Source of the DNA: Jutongia huaianensis
Lineage (GTDB): Bacteria > Bacillota > Clostridia > Lachnospirales > Lachnospiraceae
DNA length: 64,000 nucleotides
Reading direction: 5' to 3'
Assembly (NCBI RefSeq): GCF_014384985.1
Contig: NZ_JACRSX010000008.1
Location: 1 to 64,000, forward strand
Shown: positions 8,316 to 17,151 of the stretch, piece after piece
Numbering within the stretch: the first letter of the stretch is position 1
How the letters are laid out: each line of letters begins with the position of its first letter
Notes under the pieces: model-generated
Seen by the model: only the letters and a program-made list of their open reading frames with translations
What the model was told of the DNA's origin: nothing
Databases searched by the model: none
Program-made: the position numbers and the translations under genes

Positions 8316-9290
8316 ATGGAAAGACAAAGGACGGAAGAGGAAGAGAGAGAATATCGAAGATACCTTCATCGATTGAAACGGAGAAGAGAACGCCGGAGAC
8401 AGATTATGATCGCGCGGGTCGTTGCCGGGACAGCAGGAGTGATGCTCCTTCTTCTGATGGTGGGGCTGATCCGGATGGGAGTCAAGGCAGTACAGAATGC
8501 AGGAAGTGATACAGGCAAAAATAAGCAGGTAGAGGCAAGTGCCACGCCTACAGCAGAGACACTGGATTATTCTGTTCCGGAGGGATTTGAAGAGTATGCG
8601 GACAGTCTGGAGAAAATGAGAGGAAAATATCCTCAGGTTGAGAATATTCTGCTGAATCTCTATGAATACAGTGAGAGTATGCTGAAGCTGGCTGCAAACA
8701 ATCCGGACACACTGGATTTTGTGGAGAATTATCCGAAGCATAAATCAGATATCAAACCATCCGGTAGTGTAACACAGGAGGAAATTGATTCCGCAGAAAA
8801 CGGAATTCCGCGTTTTCAGCAGTGGGACAGCCGCTGGGGATATCTGACCTATGGAAATGATAATATAGGAATAAACGGCTGTGGTCCTACATGTCTTTCT
8901 ATGGTGGCAGCAGGATTGTTAAAGGATACTTCTAAATCTCCGGATGCCATTGCAGAATTCAGCGTAGAAAATAATTATTGTACTGTAGCTTCCGGAACGG
9001 CCTGGTCGCTGATGTCATCCGGTGCCAAAAAGCTGGGACTAAAAGCAGAGTCTGTGGTGGTGGGAAGTGATTCCCTCCGGTCTGTGCTGGAAAAAAAGCA
9101 GCCGGTGATCTGTAGTATGAAGCCGGGAGACTTTACGACGACCGGACATTTTATCGTGCTGACCGGACTGACAGAGGATGGAAAGCTGATGTTAAATGAT
9201 CCAAACAGCATTACAAGAAGCAATAAGCGATGGAATATAGAAACAGTGGTGGGGCAGATGAAATCGGCATGGACATATACTGTGCCGTAA
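8316..9290 (+). CDS. Membrane-anchored C39-like cysteine peptidase
   Basis: A 324-residue protein. An Arg-rich N-terminus is followed by one membrane segment (about 30-52), a low-complexity linker and an outside domain. The domain starts with PRFQQWDSRWG and has NGCGPTCLSM, where Cys189 is the expected nucleophile, TTGHFIVLTG with the likely catalytic His, and LNDPN with the third residue. This is the Peptidase_C39_2 pattern, which relates to bacteriocin leader peptidases but is also found in cell-wall and surface proteins. No ABC transporter or bacteriocin precursor is adjacent, so a wall or surface processing role is more likely than bacteriocin export. The start has AAAGGGGG 7 bases upstream. 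Confidence 0.82.
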   Translation: MERQRTEEEEREYRRYLHRLKRRRERRRQIMIARVVAGTAGVMLLLLMVGLIRMGVKAVQNAGSDTGKNKQVEASATPTAETLDYSVPEGFEEYADSLEKMRGKYPQVENILLNLYEYSESMLKLAANNPDTLDFVENYPKHKSDIKPSGSVTQEEIDSAENGIPRFQQWDSRWGYLTYGNDNIGINGCGPTCLSMVAAGLLKDTSKSPDAIAEFSVENNYCTVASGTAWSLMSSGAKKLGLKAESVVVGSDSLRSVLEKKQPVICSMKPGDFTTTGHFIVLTGLTEDGKLMLNDPNSITRSNKRWNIETVVGQMKSAWTYTVP

Positions 9291-9366
9291 TACGTCAAAA
9301 ATAAAATAGGATGGAAGATACGATTAGGAAACTGGCAGATTCAGATGCAGAATGGAGTGACTTAAT

Positions 9367-11673
9367 ATGGATAAAAACGGACCTGAAATCAAAATTGACA
9401 ATGGAGAGCTTGCCACAAGTATGATACCGGAAGATTTTACAGAGCCTCAGGTGCTGTATGAAAAGCTGATCAAAATGATCAGACAGTATCATCCATCCGA
9501 TGATATCTCTATGATCGAAAAGGCATACAGGATTGCTTACAAAGCGCATGATGGGCAGCTCAGAAAGTCAGGAGAGCCATATATCATTCACCCTGTGTGT
9601 GTCTGCATTATTCTGGCAGAGCTGGAGCTGGATAAAGAAACGATCGTGGCCGGTATGCTCCATGATGTGGTGGAGGATACTGTGATGACCAGTGAAGAAC
9701 TGGCGGCTGAGTTTGGAGATGAGGTTGCACTGCTGGTAGATGGTGTCACGAAGCTGACCCAGTTAGATTATGTGGCGGATAAGGTAGAGGTGCAGGCTGA
9801 AAATCTTCGAAAGATGTTTCTTGCTATGGCAAAGGATATCCGTGTCATTCTGATCAAGCTGGCGGATCGTCTTCACAATATGCGTACTATGCAGTATCAG
9901 ACACCGAAAAAGCAGAAAGAAAAGTCAAGGGAGACGCTGGATATTTATGCACCGATCGCAGACAGGCTGGGAATTTCCAAGGTGAAGGTAGAGCTGGATG
10001 ATCTGGCATTTAAGTATCTGGAGCCGGAAATGTATAATCAGCTTGTGTCGAGTATTGCCAATGGAAAGGAGCAGAGAGATATTCTGATCCGCAAGATCGT
10101 TAAGGAGGTCAGCCACCATATTGAGGAGGCTGGGATCAAGGCGACGATTGATGGCAGAGCGAAACATTATTTCAGTGTCTACAAGAAAATGGTGACACAG
10201 AATAAGAGGCTGGATCAGATCTATGATCTTTTTGCAGTGCGTATTATCGTAGAGACGGAGCGAGACTGTTATACTGCATTGGGTGTGATCCATGAGATCT
10301 ATAAGCCGATTCCGGGACATTTCAAGGATTATATCTCCATGCCAAAACCGAATAATTATCAGTCCCTTCATACAACACTGATCGGTTCTATGGGACAGCC
10401 GTTTGAGATACAGATCCGTACTTACGAGATGCACCGTACAGCAGAGTATGGTATTGCTGCTCATTGGAAATATAAAGAGAATCAGTATGGAAGCAAGGAC
10501 AGAGATAACGAGGAAGAGAAGCTGGCATGGCTGCGCCGTATTTTGGAATGGCAGCGGGATATGTCGGACAATAAGGAATTTTTAAGTTTATTAAAGAGTG
10601 ATCTGGATCTGTTTTCCGATCATGTATACTGCTTTACAAAGGACGGAGATGTTAAGAACCTTCCGGCAGGATCTACAACCATTGATTTTGCCTATGCCGT
10701 GCACAGTGCCGTGGGAAATAAAATGGTGGGAGCAAGAGTCAATGGAAATCTGGTACCGATTGATTATAAGATCCAGAATGGTGACCGGGTTGAGATTATG
10801 ACTTCACAGAATTCCAGAGGACCAAGCCGTGACTGGCTGGCTCTGGTTAAGAGCCCACAGGCCAAAAATAAGATCAATCAGTGGTTCCGATCCCAGTTTA
10901 AGGAAGAGAATATTGTCCGGGGGAAGGAACTTCTGGCAAATTATTGTAAGGCGCAGGGTGTTGTTTTATCGGATCTGCTCAAGAGCGAGTATACGGATTA
11001 TTGTATGCGGAAATATGGATTCCGGGATTGGGATTCTGTTCTGGCTGCATTGGGACATGGAGGTCTGAAAGAGGGACAGATTGTGAACCGTCTGCAGAGT
11101 GCATATGATAAGAAGAATCCGAAGCATACCACGGATCAGGAGATTCTGGATGCTGTGGCAAAAAGTACCGAAAATGCAGGTGCTTCCAAGCCGGCGGCTG
11201 CGGTCAAATCCAAGAGTGGTATTGTGGTAGCAGGTCTTTCGGATGTATCCGTGCGTTTTTCTAAGTGCTGCAGTCCGGTACCGGGTGATGAGATTATTGG
11301 ATTTGTGACGAGAGGACGAGGAGTATCGATTCACCGGACCGACTGTGTCAATATGATGAATCTGTCTGAGGCAGACCGCCAGAGGATCATTGAGGCAGAG
11401 TGGAGCGTGGATTCCCAGGGCTCTGCAGATGAAGATTATGATGCAGAGATTGTGATCTATGCGTATGACCGTATGGGTATTCTGATGGATATTACAAGGG
11501 TACTCACGGAGAATAAAATTGATGTGAAGGCTATGAATACCAGAACAAGCAAGCAGGGAATCGCAACGATCAATGTCAGCTTTGCAATCCGTGGCGTGGA
11601 AGCCTTAAATGAGCTGATCAAAAAACTGCGGAATGTACCGAATGTGACAGATATTGAGAGAAGCCGTGCATAG
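9367..11673 (+). CDS. rel: Bifunctional (p)ppGpp synthetase/hydrolase Rel
   Basis: A 768-residue long RSH protein that makes and breaks (p)ppGpp in the stringent response. The domains in order are an HD hydrolase (about 55-210, with HDVVEDT and intact LADRLHNMRT), a synthetase (about 245-370, with GHFKDYISMPKPNNYQSLHT), a TGS domain (about 410-470, VYCFTKDGDVKNLPAGST), a conserved CCSPVPGD region (near 637) and a C-terminal ACT domain (about 695-765). Both catalytic regions look intact, so it is bifunctional as in most Firmicutes. It begins a run of translation-linked + genes. Confidence 0.95.
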   Translation: MDKNGPEIKIDNGELATSMIPEDFTEPQVLYEKLIKMIRQYHPSDDISMIEKAYRIAYKAHDGQLRKSGEPYIIHPVCVCIILAELELDKETIVAGMLHDVVEDTVMTSEELAAEFGDEVALLVDGVTKLTQLDYVADKVEVQAENLRKMFLAMAKDIRVILIKLADRLHNMRTMQYQTPKKQKEKSRETLDIYAPIADRLGISKVKVELDDLAFKYLEPEMYNQLVSSIANGKEQRDILIRKIVKEVSHHIEEAGIKATIDGRAKHYFSVYKKMVTQNKRLDQIYDLFAVRIIVETERDCYTALGVIHEIYKPIPGHFKDYISMPKPNNYQSLHTTLIGSMGQPFEIQIRTYEMHRTAEYGIAAHWKYKENQYGSKDRDNEEEKLAWLRRILEWQRDMSDNKEFLSLLKSDLDLFSDHVYCFTKDGDVKNLPAGSTTIDFAYAVHSAVGNKMVGARVNGNLVPIDYKIQNGDRVEIMTSQNSRGPSRDWLALVKSPQAKNKINQWFRSQFKEENIVRGKELLANYCKAQGVVLSDLLKSEYTDYCMRKYGFRDWDSVLAALGHGGLKEGQIVNRLQSAYDKKNPKHTTDQEILDAVAKSTENAGASKPAAAVKSKSGIVVAGLSDVSVRFSKCCSPVPGDEIIGFVTRGRGVSIHRTDCVNMMNLSEADRQRIIEAEWSVDSQGSADEDYDAEIVIYAYDRMGILMDITRVLTENKIDVKAMNTRTSKQGIATINVSFAIRGVEALNELIKKLRNVPNVTDIERSRA

Positions 11674-11691
11674 TGGAGTAAAAATACATCA

Positions 11692-11719
11692 CAGCTTTGA
11701 AACAGATGAATCAAAGCTG
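11692..11719 (+). other. Intergenic hairpin between rel and the MBL hydrolase gene
   Basis: A perfect 9-bp stem CAGCTTTGA/TCAAAGCTG with a 10-base loop and no T tract after it. It may be an RNA processing or stability element rather than a terminator. Confidence 0.4.
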
Positions 11720-11743
11720 GTTAAATAGAGAATGAGGATTAAT

Positions 11744-12379
11744 ATGAGTTTATTAAAATGTGATTTTCGGGTCGTAGGACCGATACAGACCAACTGTTAT
11801 TTTTTGTACCGGGAGGACACAAAGGAATGTCTGATCATTGATCCGGGCTACGAGGCGGATAAGATTGAAGCCTATGTACAGAAGAAGCAGCTTCATGTGG
11901 CAGGAATTTTACTGACTCATGGACATTTTGATCATATTACAGCGGCCGATGAGGTGCGAAAGAAGTTTCAGACAAAGATTTATGCCTCCGGGAAGGAGAA
12001 AGAGCTGATGGCTGATCCCCGGATGAATGTTTCTGTGATGATGGGAGAAAGTGTGAGCCTGAAGGCAGATGTCTGGCTTGAGGATGGTCAGGAGCTGGAA
12101 ATGCTCGGAGAGACTATGCGCTGTATTTTAACACCGGGACATACAGGAGGCGGTATGTGTTTTTATTTTCCGAAGGCGTGTATGTTATTTTCCGGGGATA
12201 CATTGTTTCAGGAGTCGGTGGGCAGAACGGATTTTCCTACCGGCAGCAGCCGGGAACTGATCCGTTCTGTGCGGGAGAAGCTTCTGGTGCTTCCGGAGGC
12301 GGTCCGGGTATATCCGGGACATGGGTTAATGACAACGATCCGTGACGAGCAGATGTTTAATCCGTATGCCGTTCAATAA
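11744..12379 (+). CDS. MBL-fold hydrolase, glyoxalase II-like
   Basis: A 211-residue metallo-beta-lactamase fold protein. The metal-binding motif LTHGHFDHI (HxHxDH, about 59-65), the later His in TPGHTGGGM, and FSGDTLF and YPGHG match the short glyoxalase II-like group common next to rel in Firmicutes. These enzymes hydrolyse thioesters such as S-lactoylglutathione in other bacteria; the physiological substrate in a glutathione-poor clostridium is unknown. The ATG at 11744 is preferred over 11732 because GAGGA lies 5 bases before it. It is followed 56 bases later by hemZ. Confidence 0.85.
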   Translation: MSLLKCDFRVVGPIQTNCYFLYREDTKECLIIDPGYEADKIEAYVQKKQLHVAGILLTHGHFDHITAADEVRKKFQTKIYASGKEKELMADPRMNVSVMMGESVSLKADVWLEDGQELEMLGETMRCILTPGHTGGGMCFYFPKACMLFSGDTLFQESVGRTDFPTGSSRELIRSVREKLLVLPEAVRVYPGHGLMTTIRDEQMFNPYAVQ

Positions 12380-12435
12380 AGACTGTCAATGGATGGACAT
12401 ATGTTTGTCTTTGAAATGCAGAAAAGAGGATTTAA

Positions 12436-14013
12436 ATGATAGATATCGTTTTGTCTGAGAGGGATTTTGATTATGAGCTTCAGGCATTGGTTACAGGATT
12501 TTTTCCGGGAGTGCATAACCGGGTGCTCATACAGCCGGAGCAGGAGGATGCAGCTTTGTTTGAGCTGGCAGAACGGGAGTCCGGGGACGGCATTTCTTTG
12601 CTGACCGGTGTTTTCCTGGGACAGTATGAAATCCGGGGATGGGTGCTTGGAAAGGGGCATCTGCATCGCAATAGTGTATCTGTCAGTGGTGGGCAGGATT
12701 TTCACAAGCATGTGGACAAGACGACGCATCCTTACCGGACAACCTACAAAAATAAACTTAAAAAACTTTTATTTGAATTATACAGCAGCATTCCGGAGGA
12801 GGAGCTGCCGGAGGGGATACAGCGAAGTATTCCTGTATGGGGAACTATGACAGGGGTTCGTCCCACAAAGATTCCCATGAACCGGTTATTGGAGGGGGAA
12901 CCTTTGGAACAGGTGCGGCGTAGTATGGAAGAGGAATATTGCTGCAGTGGTGGAAAGGCGGAGCTTTGTCTGGACATTGCTGTCCGGGAAGCAAAGCTAT
13001 TGCAAAAAGCAGAATATGATAAAGGCTACAGTCTGTATATTGCCATTCCGTTTTGTCCATCTACATGTCTGTACTGTTCTTTTCCGTCTTATCCGTTGGA
13101 ACGGTTTCAGGCACTGATTCCGGATTATTTGGAGGCGCTGAAAAAGGAGATTCGTTTTTGTGCCGGACTGCAGAGGGGGAAACGTCTGACCTCGGTTTAT
13201 ATTGGAGGAGGTACTCCGACAACGTTATCGGCAGGACAGATGGAGGAGTTGTTACAGTGTCTATATGAAAGTTTTCCGGTGAATGAGGCTGCAGAGATTA
13301 CCGTAGAGGCAGGGAGACCGGACAGTATTACAAGGGAAAAGCTGATGGTGCTTCGGAAATTTGATGTGGAGAGGATCTCGGTAAATCCGCAGACAATGCA
13401 GGATAAGACATTGCAGAGCATTGGCCGCCATCACACCGTAGAGCAGACAAAGGAAGTGTTTGCTCTTGCAAGGGAATGTGGTTTTGAAAATATAAATATG
13501 GATCTGATCATTGGTCTTCCGGGGGAGACGCCGGAGGACTTTGAAAATACACTGGAGCAGATCAGGAAACTGGATCCTGACAGTATTACGATTCATTCAC
13601 TGGTGGTAAAGCGGGCTTCCAGACTGCGCCGCCTGCTGGATGAGGGAGCCGTACCGGAGGAGGAACGGGCACACCGCATGGAAAAAATGATGGAGCTGGG
13701 ATTAACCTTTGCTGCGGAGAATGGATATCAGCCTTATTATATGTACCGTCAGAAAAACACGGCAGGATATGCCGGCAGCTCCGGGCAGGAGAATATTGGC
13801 TTTGCACGAGAAGGAAAAGAATGTCTTTATAATATTCTGATCATGGAAGAAATGCAGAGTATTGCTGCACTGGGGGCCGGAGCAAGTACAAAGTGTTATG
13901 ACAGACAGCGTCATATTGTCAGCCGGGTGGAAAACGTGAAAAGCGTTACAGACTATATATCACGTATTGATGAGATGCTGCAGCGAAAACAAGAACATGG
14001 TATGGGGGATTAG
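12436..14013 (+). CDS. hemZ: HemZ, radical SAM coproporphyrinogen III oxidase-like protein
   Basis: A 525-residue radical SAM enzyme. The [4Fe-4S] cluster motif CxxxCxxC is at Cys207, Cys211 and Cys214 (FCPSTCLYC), followed by the SAM-binding YIGGGTPT motif. The first ~170 residues form the extra domain that marks HemZ against HemN. HemZ relatives are annotated as oxygen-independent coproporphyrinogen dehydrogenases, but many carriers, including many Lachnospiraceae, lack a heme pathway, so the actual reaction is not certain. No other heme gene is in the window. The start has AGAGGA at normal spacing. The stop is 3 bases before the HD-GYP gene, so they are co-transcribed. Confidence 0.88.
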   Translation: MIDIVLSERDFDYELQALVTGFFPGVHNRVLIQPEQEDAALFELAERESGDGISLLTGVFLGQYEIRGWVLGKGHLHRNSVSVSGGQDFHKHVDKTTHPYRTTYKNKLKKLLFELYSSIPEEELPEGIQRSIPVWGTMTGVRPTKIPMNRLLEGEPLEQVRRSMEEEYCCSGGKAELCLDIAVREAKLLQKAEYDKGYSLYIAIPFCPSTCLYCSFPSYPLERFQALIPDYLEALKKEIRFCAGLQRGKRLTSVYIGGGTPTTLSAGQMEELLQCLYESFPVNEAAEITVEAGRPDSITREKLMVLRKFDVERISVNPQTMQDKTLQSIGRHHTVEQTKEVFALARECGFENINMDLIIGLPGETPEDFENTLEQIRKLDPDSITIHSLVVKRASRLRRLLDEGAVPEEERAHRMEKMMELGLTFAAENGYQPYYMYRQKNTAGYAGSSGQENIGFAREGKECLYNILIMEEMQSIAALGAGASTKCYDRQRHIVSRVENVKSVTDYISRIDEMLQRKQEHGMGD

Positions 14014-14016
14014 AAC

Positions 14017-14685
14017 ATGGAAGAGGATTATCTGGAACAGCTTGTGATGGAAAACACTTCCCTAAGCAGTCAGATGAGAGAGTATCTTTATACTGAGATG
14101 AGTCATGGGGTAAAGGTAAGCAATCTTGCGGAGGCTGTGGCGAGGGAGCTTGGAGAGGATGAGGAGTTTTGCCGGGATATTGCTGTGGCAGGACTTTTAC
14201 ATGATATTGGAAAGCTGTGGGTATCAAAGCATATGGAGGAGGCTGGAAACAGAGAAACACTCACGATCGAGAGGATGAAGATCGTGCGGATGCATCCGAC
14301 CCATAGCTGTGAAATGCTCAAACGGGAGGAATATCCGGAGCGGATCACCGAGGCAGTGCTTTATCATCATGAAAACGTGGATGGAACGGGGTATCCGGAA
14401 AATCTGCGGGGGCATCAGATACCGTGGATGGCGAGGATTCTGCGGATCTGTGATGTGTATTGTGCATTGACGACGGACCGGAGCTATCGTCGTGCCTTTG
14501 ACCGGGCGGCGGCTATGGAAATTATGATCGATGAGGCCGAGGATTATGATATGAAGATCTTTCTGGCATTTCAGAGAGTGCTGCACAATGAAGCGGGAGA
14601 AAAGCTTCGTGCATTATGCACCGTTCTGTCCACGCTGCAGAAGGAACATCTGCCTTTATTTGTGAAAGAAGCAGAGCTTTTATGA
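14017..14685 (+). CDS. HD-GYP-type phosphohydrolase
   Basis: A 222-residue HD domain protein. It has LLHDIGKLWVS (HD motif, about 66-76), then HPTHS and the signature YHHENVDGTGYPENLRG (the HHE and DGTGYP core of HD-GYP proteins), followed by IPWMARILRICDVYCALTTDRSYR, which is typical of the family. HD-GYP enzymes hydrolyse cyclic di-GMP. No sensory or receiver domain is attached, so it is a stand-alone form. In many Firmicutes hisS lies between hemZ and aspS; here this gene occupies that position. Real activity (c-di-GMP or other nucleotide) is inferred only. Confidence 0.82.
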   Translation: MEEDYLEQLVMENTSLSSQMREYLYTEMSHGVKVSNLAEAVARELGEDEEFCRDIAVAGLLHDIGKLWVSKHMEEAGNRETLTIERMKIVRMHPTHSCEMLKREEYPERITEAVLYHHENVDGTGYPENLRGHQIPWMARILRICDVYCALTTDRSYRRAFDRAAAMEIMIDEAEDYDMKIFLAFQRVLHNEAGEKLRALCTVLSTLQKEHLPLFVKEAELL

Positions 14686-14704
14686 TTTCAATGTGAATAA
14701 GATC

Positions 14705-14725
14705 CCGCCGTTTCGGCAACGGTGG
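14705..14725 (+). other. Hairpin in the leader upstream of aspS
   Basis: CCGCCGTT at 14705-14712 pairs with AACGGTGG at 14718-14725 around a 5-base loop. There is no T tract directly after it. I see no T-box consensus or specifier structure in this 147-base gap, so a regulatory role is only possible. Confidence 0.3.
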
Positions 14726-14832
14726 CTTGCATGTTTTGGGGTTTCGGTGTATTATCTTATACGGTATGGTCTGCAAAGATCATGATGGAATGTTTATAAA
14801 GTGACAAATATATCAATCAATGGAGGATTATC

Positions 14833-16629
14833 ATGGCAGAATCAATGAGAGGCTTAAAGCGTACCTGTCGCTGTGCCGAATTGAGTGAGAAGAATATCGG
14901 ACAGGAGGTTACCGTGATGGGATGGGTCCAGAAGGCCCGTAACACCGGTGGCTTGATCTTTGTGGATCTCCGCGACCGCAGCGGACTTCTTCAGATCAAT
15001 TTTCAGGAGGACAAACTGGGACAGGAGCTATTTGATAAGGCATATAAGCTTCGCAGCGAGTTTGTAATTGCTGTTGTAGGTACTGTTGTGGCAAGAGAGG
15101 GTGGCATCAATAAGAACATCCCTACCGGTGCAATCGAAGTCGTAGCAACACAGCTTCGTGTACTGTCAGAAGCACAGACCCCTCCATTTCCGATTGAGGA
15201 GGATATCAAGACAAAAGAAGAGCTTCGTCTGAAATACCGTTATCTGGATCTTCGTCGTCCGGATCTTCAGAGAAATCTCATTATGAGAAGCAGGATTGCG
15301 ACACTGACCAGGCAGTTTCTGGCAGATGAGGGTTTTTTGGAGATTGAGACACCAATGCTCAACAAGAGCACACCGGAGGGGGCAAGAGATTATCTGGTGC
15401 CAAGCCGTGTACATCCGGGATGTTTTTATGCATTGCCGCAGTCGCCACAGCTTTTTAAGCAGCTGTTGATGTGCTCCGGTTATGATCGTTATTTCCAGCT
15501 GGCAAGATGTTTCCGTGATGAGGATCTTCGTGCGGACAGACAGCCGGAGTTTACACAGATCGATATGGAGCTTTCTTTTGTGGACGAGGATGACGTGATG
15601 GATGTCAACGAGCGTCTGCTTCAGAAGCTTTTCAAGGAGATTCTGGATATTGATATTGAACTGCCGATTCAGAGAATGACCTGGCAGGAGGCAATGGACC
15701 GTTTCGGCAGCGATAAGCCGGATCTTCGTTTTGGTATGGAGTTAAATGATGTATCCGACGTTGTAAAGGGCTGTGGCTTTGGTGTATTTACCGGAGCTTT
15801 GGAAAACGGTGGTTCTGTTCGCGGTATTAACGCAAAGGGACAGGGCGGCATGCCTCGTAAGAAGATTGATGCATTGGTGAAATTTGCAAAGGATTTCGGT
15901 GCAAAAGGACTTGCTTATCTTTGTATCAACGAGGACGGCACATACAAGTCATCCTTTGCCAAGTTTATGACTGAGGATGAGTTACATGCGCTGGTGGATA
16001 AGATGGATGGACAGCCGGGAGATCTTCTTCTCTTTGCGGCTGATAGAAATAAAGTCGTATATGATGTGTTAGGTAACCTTCGTCTGGAGCTGGCAAGACA
16101 GTTAGATCTTCTGGACAAGAATGAATATCGTTTCCTCTGGGTAACAGAATTCCCTCAGTTCGAGTATTCTGAGGAGGAGCAGCGATATGTGGCAATGCAT
16201 CATCCGTTTACTATGCCAATGGAAGAGGATCTGGAGCTTCTGGAGACGGAACCTGGAAAGGTACGTGCCCGTGCTTATGATATTGTATTGAACGGTACTG
16301 AGATTGGTGGAGGTTCTATCCGTATCCATCAGGATGATATTCAGGAGAGAATGTTTGAGGCTCTTGGATTTACAAAGGAATCCGCATATGAGCAGTTTGG
16401 TTTCTTGATGAACGCATTTAAGTACGGAGTACCACCTCACGCAGGACTGGCTTACGGCCTGGATCGTCTTGTCATGCTGATGGCAAAGGAGGACAGTATC
16501 CGTGATGTGATCGCCTTCCCGAAGGTGAAGGATGCGTCCTGTCTGATGACAGAGGCTCCGTCCAGGGTAGATGACAAGCAGTTAGAAGAGCTTTGTATTG
16601 GAATTACCGAGACAAATGACGAAGAATAG
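14833..16629 (+). CDS. aspS: Aspartyl-tRNA synthetase
   Basis: A 598-residue class II synthetase that charges tRNA-Asp. The order is an N-terminal OB-fold anticodon domain (about 1-110), the catalytic core starting with motif 1 (TRQFLADEGFLEIETPML), motif 2 (FRDEDLRADRQPEFTQIDME), the bacterial GAD insertion (about 285-420) and motif 3 (GLAYGLDRLVMLM). Length and domains are those of the bacterial type. Whether it is discriminating (Asp only) or also charges tRNA-Asn cannot be read here. The start follows GGAGG at good spacing. The stop overlaps the start of the PAP2 gene. Confidence 0.96.
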   Translation: MAESMRGLKRTCRCAELSEKNIGQEVTVMGWVQKARNTGGLIFVDLRDRSGLLQINFQEDKLGQELFDKAYKLRSEFVIAVVGTVVAREGGINKNIPTGAIEVVATQLRVLSEAQTPPFPIEEDIKTKEELRLKYRYLDLRRPDLQRNLIMRSRIATLTRQFLADEGFLEIETPMLNKSTPEGARDYLVPSRVHPGCFYALPQSPQLFKQLLMCSGYDRYFQLARCFRDEDLRADRQPEFTQIDMELSFVDEDDVMDVNERLLQKLFKEILDIDIELPIQRMTWQEAMDRFGSDKPDLRFGMELNDVSDVVKGCGFGVFTGALENGGSVRGINAKGQGGMPRKKIDALVKFAKDFGAKGLAYLCINEDGTYKSSFAKFMTEDELHALVDKMDGQPGDLLLFAADRNKVVYDVLGNLRLELARQLDLLDKNEYRFLWVTEFPQFEYSEEEQRYVAMHHPFTMPMEEDLELLETEPGKVRARAYDIVLNGTEIGGGSIRIHQDDIQERMFEALGFTKESAYEQFGFLMNAFKYGVPPHAGLAYGLDRLVMLMAKEDSIRDVIAFPKVKDASCLMTEAPSRVDDKQLEELCIGITETNDEE

Positions 16630-17107
16630 TTATCAAAAATGCATGGAATGGACCGAAAGGAATATCGGGATCACGGCGGTATGTCTTATGGTAAAGGCGA
16701 TCACGGCAGTGACAGCAGCCATCTATATGGCAATAGCTTTGTGGCTTTTTGCACAGAGGGATGAACGGATCTTTCGATTTCTGCTGGTGCCGGCAGCCGG
16801 CTTTGTGGCAGTAACGATCCTGCGAAAGCTTATTGCGGCGAAGCGCCCCTATGAAATATACGGTTTCACGCCTCTTTTACAGAAGGATACCAGGGCAAAT
16901 TCCTTTCCCAGCCGTCATGTGTTTTCAAATATGATCATAGCGGCAGCAGCTTTATATGTTAACCTGCCTCTGGGGATATTTACAGCAGTATGTGGACTGT
17001 TACTGGCAGTTTTAAGAGTGATCACGGGAGTTCATTTTCCGAAGGATGTGGCTGCTGGCTGTCTGATCGCAGTATTGCTTGGCTGGATCGGATTTTATCT
17101 GGTCTGA
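16616..17107 (+). CDS. PAP2-family membrane phosphatase
   Basis: A 163-residue membrane protein with about five hydrophobic segments. The three PAP2 motifs are visible: KLIAAKRP (KxxxxxxRP), SFPSRH and RVITGVHFPKD (RxxxxxHxxxD). The family removes phosphate from lipid phosphates such as phosphatidate or undecaprenyl pyrophosphate, so lipid-carrier recycling for wall synthesis is a fair guess. The gene overlaps the end of aspS by 14 bases at this ATG; a TTG at 16598 is an alternative start. Overlap implies translational coupling. Confidence 0.85.
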   Translation: MTKNSYQKCMEWTERNIGITAVCLMVKAITAVTAAIYMAIALWLFAQRDERIFRFLLVPAAGFVAVTILRKLIAAKRPYEIYGFTPLLQKDTRANSFPSRHVFSNMIIAAAALYVNLPLGIFTAVCGLLLAVLRVITGVHFPKDVAAGCLIAVLLGWIGFYLV

Positions 17108-17151
17108 TATGATACAACAGGATTGAGTTTTAGCAGAATTGGAGGATTATC

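Noticed and set aside
8316..9290. Bacteriocin maturation system
   Set aside because: The C39-like domain lacks the attached ABC transporter, and no double-Gly leader peptide gene is nearby.
14686..14832. T-box or other riboswitch before aspS
   Set aside because: The gap is short, has one hairpin without T tract, and lacks the T-box core sequence.
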